Shown one piece after another: positions 1 to 8,646 of a stretch of DNA of 64,000 nt. This DNA is from Mesorhizobium loti (GTDB taxonomy: Bacteria; Pseudomonadota; Alphaproteobacteria; Rhizobiales; Rhizobiaceae). Each line of letters starts with the position of its first letter. Position 1 is the first letter of the stretch. A program made the position numbers and the translations under genes. The DNA lies in the NCBI RefSeq assembly GCF_013170705.1, contig NZ_CP033334.1:5619501-5683500 (forward strand), given 5' to 3'. The notes beneath the pieces are model-generated. The model worked only from the letters and a program-made list of their open reading frames with translations. It was not told the origin of the DNA and searched no databases.

Positions 1-7
1 AGTCGAA

Positions 8-2875
8 ATGACAAATGCCCAGCCATTGAAACTCTGGGTCGACGGTCAGTGCCTGCAAACCCACAGCCGGAAGCGAGGCATCGGCCGCTACGTGCTGGAT
101 CTGCTCCAAGCCCTCTCCGGCCAAGATGGCGACATCGAACTGCAGGTATCGCTGAATGCGGCGATGCCTGAGGCAGCCATTGCCGCGCGATCATTGCTCT
201 CGGGCATCGTCCCCCCGGATCGAATTCATGTCTGGCACGGCAAGGTCGAAGGAGGCGAGGCCGATTTCGGTTACACGCCCTGGCGCCGCCGCAGCGAGAT
301 TGCCCTCATCCATCACGTCAACCAACTCAACCCGGATGTCGCGTTGTCCGCAAGTCCGTTCGAGGGGGCCGTCGACCCCGCGGTTCCCTATCGAGGTGGC
401 TCTTTGGCGACGGTCAAAACAGCCGCCATCTTCTACGACGCGATCCCATTCAGGTTTCCCGAAAAGTACATGCGCGACACTCGTCAGCGAGAATATTTTC
501 ACAGGCGCCTCTCAGGGTATGGTAATTTTGACATCACCTTCACAATCTCTGAGTTTTCTTCTGAAGAATTTACAGAACTTGTCAAAAATTCTAATTATAA
601 ATATATCGGAACCGGCATATCGGAAAATTTCGTCGACCTGATCGGCGAAAGCAACGAGATCCATCATAAAGAATACGATTATCTCCTCTATGTTGGTGGC
701 TTCGATTGGAGAAAGAATCTCGATTTAATACCGCAAGCAATCGTCAATCTTTCAGAATCACTCCGCCATAACTTAAAGCTTGTGATTGCCGGGGAAATCA
801 CACCCCGGGAGAGGGTCGAGTACTTCAACCTCTGGCAGTCTCATGGCTTGCGACCTGACCAGGTTGTATTCGCGGGCGCCGTCGACGATAGGACGCTGGT
901 GCGTCTGTACAAGGGAGCGCTGGCGCTGATCCAACCCTCTTTCATGGAGGGTTTCGGGTTGACGGCGTTGGAAGCAATGGCCTGCGGAACACCAGCCCTC
1001 GCCGCCAGAGCCGGGGCGCTTCCCGAAGTTGTCGGAGACGACGGGCTGCTCTTTGATCCAACGTCCCCGCTGGATCTTGCGGAGAAGATCGATATCGCCG
1101 CCGCGGGCAAACTCAACGCGCGCAAGCTGAAAGAACTGGCGCGAGAAAGAATCGACACATTCAGCTGGCGAAGGGTGTCGGATCGTGTCGTTCAGGGTTT
1201 GCAAGGGCTGGACAGTCGCGCGGCTCCGCAGCGGCTCGGGCTTGTCGAAGCACTCGATGTCAAGAGAGGCGACGAACAGGACGCTTCGACCTTGATGGCT
1301 CTCGCCGAACCGGAGGCTACGCAGCGACGACTTCTGGTAGACGCCACGGCGACACTTCTGGAGGACCATCGGACAGGCATTCAACGCGTCGTTCGGCGCA
1401 TCTGTGAAAGCATGTTCCCACGCGGATCAAAGGGCGAGAGCAAATACATCTCCTTTTGCGACGACCAATCCGGCTGGTACGCGGCAAGAGAGTGGACGGG
1501 ACGGCCGCCGACAAAGCATTCATCGAACCGGCTGCGGCCGAACGCCGGCGATACAATCCTGATGCTGGACAGTTCGTGGCCCTTTCATACCCTGCATCCG
1601 GCATTTCTGCGCCCGGCTCTCATCAAGGGGGCGGAGGTCGTATCCTGTCTCTACGATACGGTTCCCTTGCGCTCCGCCGCCTTCTGTCATGAAGGCATGC
1701 CGCCCCTGTTCAGTGCATGGTTCCAAACCGCGCTCGCCTACTCCACCGGCTTTGTCTGCATTTCCCGGGCAGTCGCCGACGAATTGCTGGATTTGCTGGC
1801 GGGCATCCGGTTTCCGCGCCGAATGAAGGTTGGCTACTGGCAACTCGGCGCGGATTTCGCAATGGACGCGTTGCCATCGAAACCGCGAAGCAGGAGCGTG
1901 ATGCGACCTCGCTTCCTGATGGTTGGAACGCTGGAGCCGCGCAAGGGCCATCGTGTTGCACTGGATGCATTCGAGGCATTGTGGGCCGACGGATTTGATA
2001 TCGAACTGGTCATCGTGGGCAGGACCGGTTGGGGCATTTCGCATCTCATCGACCGCATTCAGCGCCATGTGGAATTTGGCAATCGCCTGCATTTGCACGC
2101 AAGCGTCGATGACGGACATCTTGGTACCCTTTATAGCGATTGCGACGCCCTGATCGCGGCTTCGTTCGCGGAAGGATTTGGCCTGCCCATCGTCGAGGCG
2201 GGCCATTTCGGCAAGCCGGTTCTCGCCAGCGATATTCCAGTGTTCCGAGAGGTGGGAAAGGGTGCGGCCGCAGCGCATTTCTTCGAAATGGGATCGCCAG
2301 CGGCCCTGGCCGACGCGGTCAAGAGCTTCCTGAAGCGGCCGTTCATATCCAAGCCGAGCAAAGTTTCATGGCCGACATGGTCCGAGAGCGCCGCGCAGCT
2401 GGAAAGTGTCGTCGTGGGGCAGAAATGGTACAAGCTCTACGAGCCGAGTTCGCCTAAGCCTTTCGCGCCACTGAACGACCTTGGCGACACACGGGTCACC
2501 GCGTCTCTCGAGGAGGAGCAGCGCGCGCATCGCCTGGAGCTCGTGGAGGGTCCATATGTGACCGATGACGGCGCCGCGTCGAAGATCGTCGTCAATGTGA
2601 CCAACCTCTCCGATATGGCCTGGTCGAGCCGCGGCCCGATTGACGCCAATATGGGCGTGGTGCTGAGCTATCATGTGCTCGACGCAGCAGGCCAGCTTCT
2701 TCAGTATGACAATGCCCGCACTCACATTCCGTTTGTGCTGATACCAGGCGACACGATCCATCTGGCCGTCATTGTCCCCATAACGTGGAAAGAGCGCGAC
2801 GCCGCTTTCATTGATATCGAACTCCTCCAGGAGGGCGTCCGGTGGTTTGGCAGTCCGCTGCGCGTGACCTTGTAG
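8..2875 (+). CDS. Two-domain GT4 glycosyltransferase with extra C-terminal domain
   Basis: A 955-residue protein carrying two complete GT-B glycosyltransferase family 4 units. The first spans about residues 5-400 and has the E-x7-E signature EGFGLTALE at 314-322. The second spans about 436-800, with EGFGLPIVE at 722-730 and a nucleotide-sugar side motif ending VGTLEPRKGH. Residues about 810-955 form a third, probably beta-rich part that I do not recognise; similar tails on O-antigen proteins bind glycan, but that is inference. Such tandem enzymes add successive sugars to O-antigen or exopolysaccharide chains in the cytoplasm. The frame stays open to the left edge of the window, so the true start could lie upstream. 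Bases 541-600, inside the first unit, are only 27% GC by hand count in an otherwise GC-rich gene. Confidence 0.85.
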   Translation: MTNAQPLKLWVDGQCLQTHSRKRGIGRYVLDLLQALSGQDGDIELQVSLNAAMPEAAIAARSLLSGIVPPDRIHVWHGKVEGGEADFGYTPWRRRSEIALIHHVNQLNPDVALSASPFEGAVDPAVPYRGGSLATVKTAAIFYDAIPFRFPEKYMRDTRQREYFHRRLSGYGNFDITFTISEFSSEEFTELVKNSNYKYIGTGISENFVDLIGESNEIHHKEYDYLLYVGGFDWRKNLDLIPQAIVNLSESLRHNLKLVIAGEITPRERVEYFNLWQSHGLRPDQVVFAGAVDDRTLVRLYKGALALIQPSFMEGFGLTALEAMACGTPALAARAGALPEVVGDDGLLFDPTSPLDLAEKIDIAAAGKLNARKLKELARERIDTFSWRRVSDRVVQGLQGLDSRAAPQRLGLVEALDVKRGDEQDASTLMALAEPEATQRRLLVDATATLLEDHRTGIQRVVRRICESMFPRGSKGESKYISFCDDQSGWYAAREWTGRPPTKHSSNRLRPNAGDTILMLDSSWPFHTLHPAFLRPALIKGAEVVSCLYDTVPLRSAAFCHEGMPPLFSAWFQTALAYSTGFVCISRAVADELLDLLAGIRFPRRMKVGYWQLGADFAMDALPSKPRSRSVMRPRFLMVGTLEPRKGHRVALDAFEALWADGFDIELVIVGRTGWGISHLIDRIQRHVEFGNRLHLHASVDDGHLGTLYSDCDALIAASFAEGFGLPIVEAGHFGKPVLASDIPVFREVGKGAAAAHFFEMGSPAALADAVKSFLKRPFISKPSKVSWPTWSESAAQLESVVVGQKWYKLYEPSSPKPFAPLNDLGDTRVTASLEEEQRAHRLELVEGPYVTDDGAASKIVVNVTNLSDMAWSSRGPIDANMGVVLSYHVLDAAGQLLQYDNARTHIPFVLIPGDTIHLAVIVPITWKERDAAFIDIELLQEGVRWFGSPLRVTL

Positions 2876-2983
2876 CAGCAGCTCGCCCGCTAGATGAGTG
2901 CTGGGCGACGCATCGTCGAGGTTTTTCGGGACTAATTCCGTAGTCAGCGTTGCATTCCAACCTGCGCTTTCGTAGGTGAGAGC

Positions 2984-3148
2984 ATGGACACTAAAACCCT
3001 CAGCGCTGAACGCGATCTCGACCTTTCAGGGTTTTATTGGTTGTTTCCGACCTCATACAAGCAGCTAGCCCGTCACAGGTTCTGGGCCTATGCCGCACTG
3101 AGCTATGACAGGTTCAACCCTCGCAGTTTGACGGGTAATCCGATATGA
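2984..3148 (+). CDS. Small ORF translationally coupled to the next membrane protein
   Basis: A 54-codon ORF that starts at ATG after the purine-rich AGGTGAG (AGG core 7 bases ahead). Its TGA overlaps the ATG of the following large membrane protein in the pattern ATGA. That overlap and the ribosome-binding site argue that it is translated. The peptide has a central aromatic stretch (GFYWLFPTSY) and no signal peptide or clear membrane helix. I do not recognise a family. It could be a short leader that couples translation of the downstream gene, or chance. Confidence 0.45.
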   Translation: MDTKTLSAERDLDLSGFYWLFPTSYKQLARHRFWAYAALSYDRFNPRSLTGNPI

Positions 3149-4926
3149 GTTTGCGCCTTATACACGTATTTGCAGCTCTTCCTCTTGTTCTACTTGTCCT
3201 TGTCTTGCACGGAGCCATCCCAGGCTACTCTATGCCGACATTTGGGCAAGCGTTGTGGGTGATGGGCTTTGCAAGATCGTTTGCAAACTCTGAACTGATT
3301 TGGATCTTTGCGAACAACATCGGCAATCCAGCGCCGGCCGCTATCGCATTCGGACTTCCGGCTGCGTTGGCTGCGGCGGCATTTCTCAAGTTGGGATTCG
3401 ATGCAGCGGACGCATATTCGCTCTCATTTGGCGCGTGGCTGGTGTTGGCATTTTGGGGTTGCTACCGCCTCGGTCGATTGCTGAACGTCGGAACGTTGCT
3501 TTCACTAACCGCTGCCGCAATGTGGTTGTCGACGCCAATGTTGTGGATGCATGAAAGTTACTCGTCGCTCGCACTCGGGATGTCCCTGCTACCATTCTAC
3601 GCGATGTGCGCTTGGCCGACAATTTGGGATGAAGTTCCATCACCCACAGCCTTTCTAGCGCTCGGCGTTGGTGCCGTGATCGCGGTCTTCATGGACGGCT
3701 ATACGTTTGTTATGTTTGCTGTCGCAACGTTCTGTCTTTGGGTTGCCGCGACAATCCGTCGAAAGGAAAAATGGAAGCGCGCAGTCATTCGGATCGGTTT
3801 GATTGGTTCTGCATTCCTAGTCGCGTATACCCTGTTCACGCTCTACATCGGGCGCGCAAGTTTCGATCCTGCGCCAATGGACTTCTTTCGAGCTTGGGGA
3901 GCAAACATCGAATTTCTCTTTCGCCCTGTTCAAGGCCTCCTTTGGCTTTCGGATTGGATCGGGTTCTCTGAAGCCAGAGCCAGCGCCGACTATTTTGGTG
4001 ACCCCTCCGTATTCACCACTCCACATGCAATATTTCTAATACTTGCTGCGATAATTGGACTGGCAATCAGCCACGGCGATAAACGGGCGATTTATGGTTT
4101 CATGATTATTGGTCTGGTCGGTTTCTATTTCTCGCTCGGACCATCGTTCAAGTTCTACACGTTGAAGCCAAATGGCGTCGCAGGCCCCGTCATGCCTGCA
4201 TCTTACGCACCGATTCCTACAGGCACTGGATACATCTCCGAAAACCTGCCGGGTTTCGATGCGATGCGTGCCAGCTATCGTTGGGCGGCACTCGGAATGT
4301 TCGGGATGTGGGCCGTGTTTCTGGCAAGCGCTTCTGGACGCAGGAGCCTTACCGAATGGCGCATTCCAGTTGCGGTTGGTGTGGTGCTATGCAACTTGCC
4401 ACACCAAGCTTGGTTGGCCACCTATGCCGCGAACCGGGAAAATATGCAGAATGTTGAGGCCGCCGCGAAAAGTATCGACGAAAATTTCGTGGACGATGAG
4501 AGGGTCTTCTTCGCGCCTTGGGGAAATGACTTTTTCATAACCTTTCTTGCGCCCAGCATCAGGATCAAGGCGTTCAACATTGGCGGCGACAAGAATGTGG
4601 CCACCGCATTCGACCAATGGCCCGCAGCTCTACAAGCCTTTCCTCAGCGTGAGGTGGACAGGACCATTGGCGCCAATTATGCCGACATGGTGACTGCAGT
4701 GCTTACGTCGCATGCCGCAGATGCTGTGGCGCTATCATTCATAGACAATCTTGCTCCGACGCAAGCCTGGCCAGTGAAGCAAGAATTCAAAGAAGACCTC
4801 TTACGCGTCGCGGATACACTAGCAGCAAACCAAGCGCTATCGTTAACACGCACTGCCGACTACATAATCGTTCGGTTGCACTCGCCGATTTCAAATTCGT
4901 CAGCAACGTCCACCCTTTCTCGTTGA
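3145..4926 (+). CDS. Large polytopic membrane protein, GT-C-like
   Basis: A 593-residue integral membrane protein with roughly ten to twelve hydrophobic helices over residues 1-430, followed by a more soluble, probably periplasmic tail (about 430-593). This layout matches GT-C type glycosyltransferases and YfhO-like proteins that use polyprenyl-phosphate sugars. I do not see a clear acidic motif in the first external loop, so catalytic activity is uncertain. It sits among surface-glycan genes and may modify or assemble a polysaccharide outside the inner membrane. The start ATG overlaps the stop of the small ORF before it. Codon use and GC look lower than in the housekeeping half of the window. 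The precise family is not recognised. Confidence 0.75.
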   Translation: MSLRLIHVFAALPLVLLVLVLHGAIPGYSMPTFGQALWVMGFARSFANSELIWIFANNIGNPAPAAIAFGLPAALAAAAFLKLGFDAADAYSLSFGAWLVLAFWGCYRLGRLLNVGTLLSLTAAAMWLSTPMLWMHESYSSLALGMSLLPFYAMCAWPTIWDEVPSPTAFLALGVGAVIAVFMDGYTFVMFAVATFCLWVAATIRRKEKWKRAVIRIGLIGSAFLVAYTLFTLYIGRASFDPAPMDFFRAWGANIEFLFRPVQGLLWLSDWIGFSEARASADYFGDPSVFTTPHAIFLILAAIIGLAISHGDKRAIYGFMIIGLVGFYFSLGPSFKFYTLKPNGVAGPVMPASYAPIPTGTGYISENLPGFDAMRASYRWAALGMFGMWAVFLASASGRRSLTEWRIPVAVGVVLCNLPHQAWLATYAANRENMQNVEAAAKSIDENFVDDERVFFAPWGNDFFITFLAPSIRIKAFNIGGDKNVATAFDQWPAALQAFPQREVDRTIGANYADMVTAVLTSHAADAVALSFIDNLAPTQAWPVKQEFKEDLLRVADTLAANQALSLTRTADYIIVRLHSPISNSSATSTLSR

Positions 4927-4969
4927 GAAAAAGAGACAATACTGAAACACCTTTATTACCCTACAAGCA

Positions 4970-5731
4970 TCACAGCACAGGTTGAAAAGTACAATATAGA
5001 TCATCTACGCATCCGGCTGATACCAAGTTGTCGTGAATAAACCCAAGCGCAGCGTCGTCACCATCTATAAGCTGTGGTTTCCCATCCTTGAAGCGATAGA
5101 CATACGGAAAAGTTTCTAGGAGTAGCCGCAACAGGTCTCGAGGATTTATATCCCGGAATCCCACCATGGTAAAAGCATTAAACTCGATTAGCAGCGATGG
5201 CTTTAGACGCGGTATGGTTTCTCGTGCGCCCCACAAGACATCTATTTCGAATCCTTCAACGTCGATCTTGATAAAATCGATCCTGTGGATTTGATGCGAC
5301 GTCACGAACGCATCGAACGTTGACATCCGGACCCTATGCGTTGGCGAATGCCCAAGCGTATTCTCCGTGACAAGATGACTGGCAGACGCCGAATCCGGGT
5401 TTGAGAAGAAGGAGAGCGTTCCTTCTTTTGAACCCAGCGCGATATTGTGAGCATCCACCAAAGCTGCGTTGGCTTTAACGGTATCGAGCAGGAATGAAAA
5501 GACGTTCGGATCCGGTTCAAAAGCGTAGACTTTCGCAGCGCCTTGTTTCGCCGCAACAACCGCTGTCATCCCGATATTTGATCCAATGTCGAAAACCACC
5601 GCTGCATTGGGAAGAGCAGTCATTGCAAATGTAAATGGCTCATCAGGCACAGCGTTGTCAAAGTAGATGTCCCCTTTTTTTCCGCAGAGAGTGACGTCTT
5701 TTTCGCCAAACTTAATGTATCTTTTGTGCAT
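4970..5731 (-). CDS. FkbM-family SAM-dependent methyltransferase
   Basis: A 253-residue soluble protein with the FkbM methyltransferase pattern. The SAM-binding motif I is FDIGSNIG (D48), followed by the acidic loop AFEPDP at about 71-76 and the family hallmark FIKIDVEGFE near residue 155. FkbM enzymes O-methylate hydroxyls of sugars or small molecules. Here the likely substrate is a sugar of the surface polysaccharide made by the neighbours, which is inference. An AGGGAAAC ribosome-binding site precedes the ATG. The gene converges on the GT-C-like gene with about 43 bases between them, and its GC content is lower than that of the core genes. Confidence 0.85.
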   Translation of the reverse strand: MHKRYIKFGEKDVTLCGKKGDIYFDNAVPDEPFTFAMTALPNAAVVFDIGSNIGMTAVVAAKQGAAKVYAFEPDPNVFSFLLDTVKANAALVDAHNIALGSKEGTLSFFSNPDSASASHLVTENTLGHSPTHRVRMSTFDAFVTSHQIHRIDFIKIDVEGFEIDVLWGARETIPRLKPSLLIEFNAFTMVGFRDINPRDLLRLLLETFPYVYRFKDGKPQLIDGDDAALGFIHDNLVSAGCVDDLYCTFQPVL

Positions 5732-5842
5732 TGTTTCCCTATTTTTTCCAAAAATGGAGCATTTCCATGACGTTACAGTATCTTCCTGCTGATGTCTGGC
5801 ATGCTACCTAGGTCATCATCTCGCGGCAACATGTCTTGCTCG

Positions 5843-6715
5843 TTATTCATCGCTCTTCTGGCACAATCGCCTAGCAATGTGCCCACTCACAAAAAAGAAG
5901 AGATCGCCCAGGACGGTGATCGTCCTCCCGATCACTGCTGCCAAGACTATGACCGGGCCGGGGCTGATTTCACCGAGCAGGAAGAGCAACACCGCCTCCC
6001 TGACACCAATACCGGCCGGCGCGCCTGGGGTCACCAGCCCGGCAAGCCACGCCAGCACGTAGGCGCCTGCAATCGCCGGATAAAGCGCCGGTCCGACTGA
6101 ACCGCCGGCAAGGTTATAGGCTCCCGCAAAAACGAGACCGGAAAATGCCAGAAAGGCGAGATAGCAAATAGCAGCCACACCAAAATCCACGCCTCTGTTT
6201 GAGGCCAGCCAAAGCGCGCCCGCCACGACCGCAGCGAAACAAACCCAGCCGAGCCAGTCCGGAGTGTCGGCGACAATCAGCGATAACAGAAGCGGCGAAA
6301 AGAGAGCTCCGCTAACGATGAGGATGGCGAGTTCATAGGCAGTCGATTTGGCCAGCGGCCGATTGCCGATACCCGCCGCCACACCAATGGCTTGCCGCCC
6401 GGCGAACTGGAAAATATTGCCGGGGACATATTTGGCGAGTTGCGAGGTTGCATAGGCGCGGATTGCCCAGGAACGGGAGGCCGAAACTCCGAGATGGACC
6501 AGAAGACGCCACCAGCCAACGGCAAGCAGCAGATTCGAGAGGCCATACAGACCGGCCAGCGCGGCGATTGCGACGTATCCGCCAAGACCAATTCGTCGGA
6601 AATCGATCTCGCCAGCGTAGCTGTGAAGCCGCATCCCCACGAAAACGAGGCCGGCCAAACCCAGGAAAGCTCCTATGCGGTTGAGCCAAGTCCTCGCGCC
6701 CGGGCCGAGCGCCAT
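5843..6715 (-). CDS. UPF0104 / LPG-synthase-type flippase-like membrane protein
   Basis: A 290-residue polytopic membrane protein of the lysylphosphatidylglycerol-synthase TM family (UPF0104). The family pattern TPGAPAGIGVREA lies in the C-terminal third, and seven to eight hydrophobic segments are visible. The soluble aminoacyltransferase half of MprF is absent. Stand-alone members are often found next to GT2 enzymes and are proposed to move lipid-linked substrates. It is the last gene of a three-gene operon (GT2, methyltransferase, this), starting two bases after the methyltransferase stop. A role in moving or handling a lipid-linked glycan is inferred from context. Confidence 0.8.
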   Translation of the reverse strand: MALGPGARTWLNRIGAFLGLAGLVFVGMRLHSYAGEIDFRRIGLGGYVAIAALAGLYGLSNLLLAVGWWRLLVHLGVSASRSWAIRAYATSQLAKYVPGNIFQFAGRQAIGVAAGIGNRPLAKSTAYELAILIVSGALFSPLLLSLIVADTPDWLGWVCFAAVVAGALWLASNRGVDFGVAAICYLAFLAFSGLVFAGAYNLAGGSVGPALYPAIAGAYVLAWLAGLVTPGAPAGIGVREAVLLFLLGEISPGPVIVLAAVIGRTITVLGDLFFFVSGHIARRLCQKSDE

Positions 6716-6717
6716 CG

Positions 6718-7359
6718 TCAGCGCCTTTTCCTAGGCTTGCAATGCAGCATGGTCCAAGGCAATGGCGACAGGATTTCAACCACCTCGAAAAACTGGGAGA
6801 CGAGCGAGACGAAGCCGCGCTGTGACCAGTGCTGCAGATGACCGGGCGTATTTCCCAAGGCCGAAATGTATTTGCCGCGCGCAAGATTAAGTGCCCGCCA
6901 GAGTGGTTCGCGAGGGACACTGAGGATCAGGTCCGATCCTGCAACGCGCTGCAGCGCCTGCAAGGCCTTTTGCGGGTCTTCTAGGTGCTCCATCACCTCG
7001 CAACAGACGATGAGATCCGCGCTATCGCGTTCCGGCTTCACTTCATAAATGCTGCGGACCGCGAAACGCCCGGGGTCCATGCCGCGTCCACGGGCGTTCT
7101 CCCTTGCCATGCCGATAACCTGGGTGGAGAAATCGGTGCCCCGCGCATCGATGGCCTGGCCAAGCCACCGCATGACCCAATAGCCCTCTCCACATCCGAC
7201 CTCGTGAATGGTAGCGGGGTTCGCCTTTGCCACCAAGCCGGACAAAGCATCGTCGAAGCCGGCGACCATCCGGCGGGCGATAGGATTTCGCGTGCCGTAT
7301 TTGTCATAGGTGTTGCCTATGACGACGCCGTCCTCTGCCTTTCCACCAGCTACCTTCAT
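6718..7359 (-). CDS. Class I SAM-dependent methyltransferase
   Basis: A 213-residue Rossmann-fold methyltransferase of the Methyltransf_11/25 type. Motif I is HEVGCGEGYW at about residues 52-61, and the post-motif VCCEVMEHLEDP is characteristic. The ATG overlaps the stop of the upstream GT2 gene by four bases, so the two are translationally coupled. The substrate cannot be read from the sequence; the operon suggests a sugar or lipid-linked sugar. It has no signal peptide and is cytoplasmic. Confidence 0.85.
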   Translation of the reverse strand: MKVAGGKAEDGVVIGNTYDKYGTRNPIARRMVAGFDDALSGLVAKANPATIHEVGCGEGYWVMRWLGQAIDARGTDFSTQVIGMARENARGRGMDPGRFAVRSIYEVKPERDSADLIVCCEVMEHLEDPQKALQALQRVAGSDLILSVPREPLWRALNLARGKYISALGNTPGHLQHWSQRGFVSLVSQFFEVVEILSPLPWTMLHCKPRKRR

Positions 7360-8372
7360 TCGCCCAGCCTGCTTTCCTGCCGCTTCAGCTGTGGTCGCTT
7401 GATCTCCCCCTGCGCCGCGCGCTGCGTATATCTGATGTCCTCCAGAAGCTTGCGGTTGGCCGCGATCACGTCGGCCAGGAAAGCAACCAGAAGTGCCTGG
7501 AAGCCCATCGACATCAGCACGCCCGCAAGGACCACCGACTGGACGTGACCGCTGCTTGCATCGACCAGATAGAAGTAGAGGAAGCGCAGGCCGAGCAGGA
7601 AACCGAGGCCGAAAAGAACCGCCGCGACCGCGCCGAAGAACCGGGCCGGCTGGTAGATGACGAAGATGCGCACGATGGTGAAGATCGAGCGCTTGAGATA
7701 AGAAGGGATGCTCTTGACCAGCCGCGACGGTCGCAGATCACCGTTGACACGGATCGGCACTGAGACCACGCGCATGTTCTTGCGGCCGGCCTGGATGATG
7801 GTTTCCAGCGTGTAGGTGTAATTGTTGAAGACGACCAGGCGCTGGGCCGCGTTGCGCGAAATCGCGCGGAATCCGCTCGGTGCGTCCTGCACATCCGTGC
7901 CGCTGCTGACGCGAACCACCCAGCTGCCGAGCTTCTGCAACAGCTTCTTCAACGGCGAGAAGTGCTCGATCTCCGATATCGGCCGAGCGCCGATGACCAT
8001 GTCCGCGCGTCCCTCAAGAACCGGCCTTGTCAGGGCCGGCAGATCGGCCGCGTTGTACTGGTTGTCTGCATCGGTGTTGACGATGACATCGGCGCCTCGC
8101 GCGAGGCAGGCTTCGATGCCGGTCATGAAGGCGTAGGCAAGGCCACGATTGCTGGTATGGCGTATGACGTGGTCGACGCCGTTTTCCTCCGCGACCCTGG
8201 CTGTGGCGTCGCTGCTTCCGTCGTCGATGATCAACCATTCGACGCTGTCGAAACCGGCAACGATCCGCGGCAGATCATTCAGCGCTATCGCGAGGGTCTC
8301 GGCCTCGTTATAGCAAGGAATCTGGATAATCAGTTTTGGCAGCGGCTTGCCCTTGGGTTTGGGACCTGACAC
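7356..8372 (-). CDS. GT2 glycosyltransferase, dolichol-phosphate-sugar synthase type
   Basis: A 338-residue GT2 enzyme. The nucleotide-binding start IPCYNEAE lies at about 18-25, an IIDDGSSD loop at 48-55, and a DxD-type metal site in TDADNQ (D101, D103). Two C-terminal membrane segments lie at about 244-265 and 280-305. DPM1/GtrB/ArnC-like members move a sugar from its nucleotide carrier to a polyprenyl phosphate on the inner membrane face. It leads the operon with the methyltransferase and the flippase-like protein, and diverges from the 707-residue-class GT-C gene across 274 bases. The donor sugar is unknown. Confidence 0.88.
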   Translation of the reverse strand: MSGPKPKGKPLPKLIIQIPCYNEAETLAIALNDLPRIVAGFDSVEWLIIDDGSSDATARVAEENGVDHVIRHTSNRGLAYAFMTGIEACLARGADVIVNTDADNQYNAADLPALTRPVLEGRADMVIGARPISEIEHFSPLKKLLQKLGSWVVRVSSGTDVQDAPSGFRAISRNAAQRLVVFNNYTYTLETIIQAGRKNMRVVSVPIRVNGDLRPSRLVKSIPSYLKRSIFTIVRIFVIYQPARFFGAVAAVLFGLGFLLGLRFLYFYLVDASSGHVQSVVLAGVLMSMGFQALLVAFLADVIAANRKLLEDIRYTQRAAQGEIKRPQLKRQESRLGE

Positions 8373-8646
8373 TCCGTGTCATCTACCATCATGAGGCTCC
8401 GACGCAAGCGGTTTGGCTAAGCAAAAACGGCCTTTCCATACCGATCACCAATCTCGAGGCTCCTATTTGCGTACTCTTAGGGTTGGTTGTTCTACCTTTT
8501 TCAGTGGGCAGCCAATGCCGAGCCGAGAGTGCCAGAATTCGGCACCGTCCCTGCGGGATAGCGCGCACGTGGTGGTTGAACATCTGATAAAACTAGTCGA
8601 CAGGTAGATTCGATAAACGTTTGACCAGGCGTTGGGAGAGCTAACT
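8373..8646. promoter_or_regulatory. Divergent intergenic region
   Basis: A 274-base gap between the leftward GT2 operon and the rightward GT-C-like gene. It must carry the promoters of both directions. I see no gene in it and no convincing -35/-10 pair, operator or riboswitch. The purine-rich GGGAGAG at 8634-8640 is the ribosome-binding site of the rightward gene. Confidence 0.4.
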
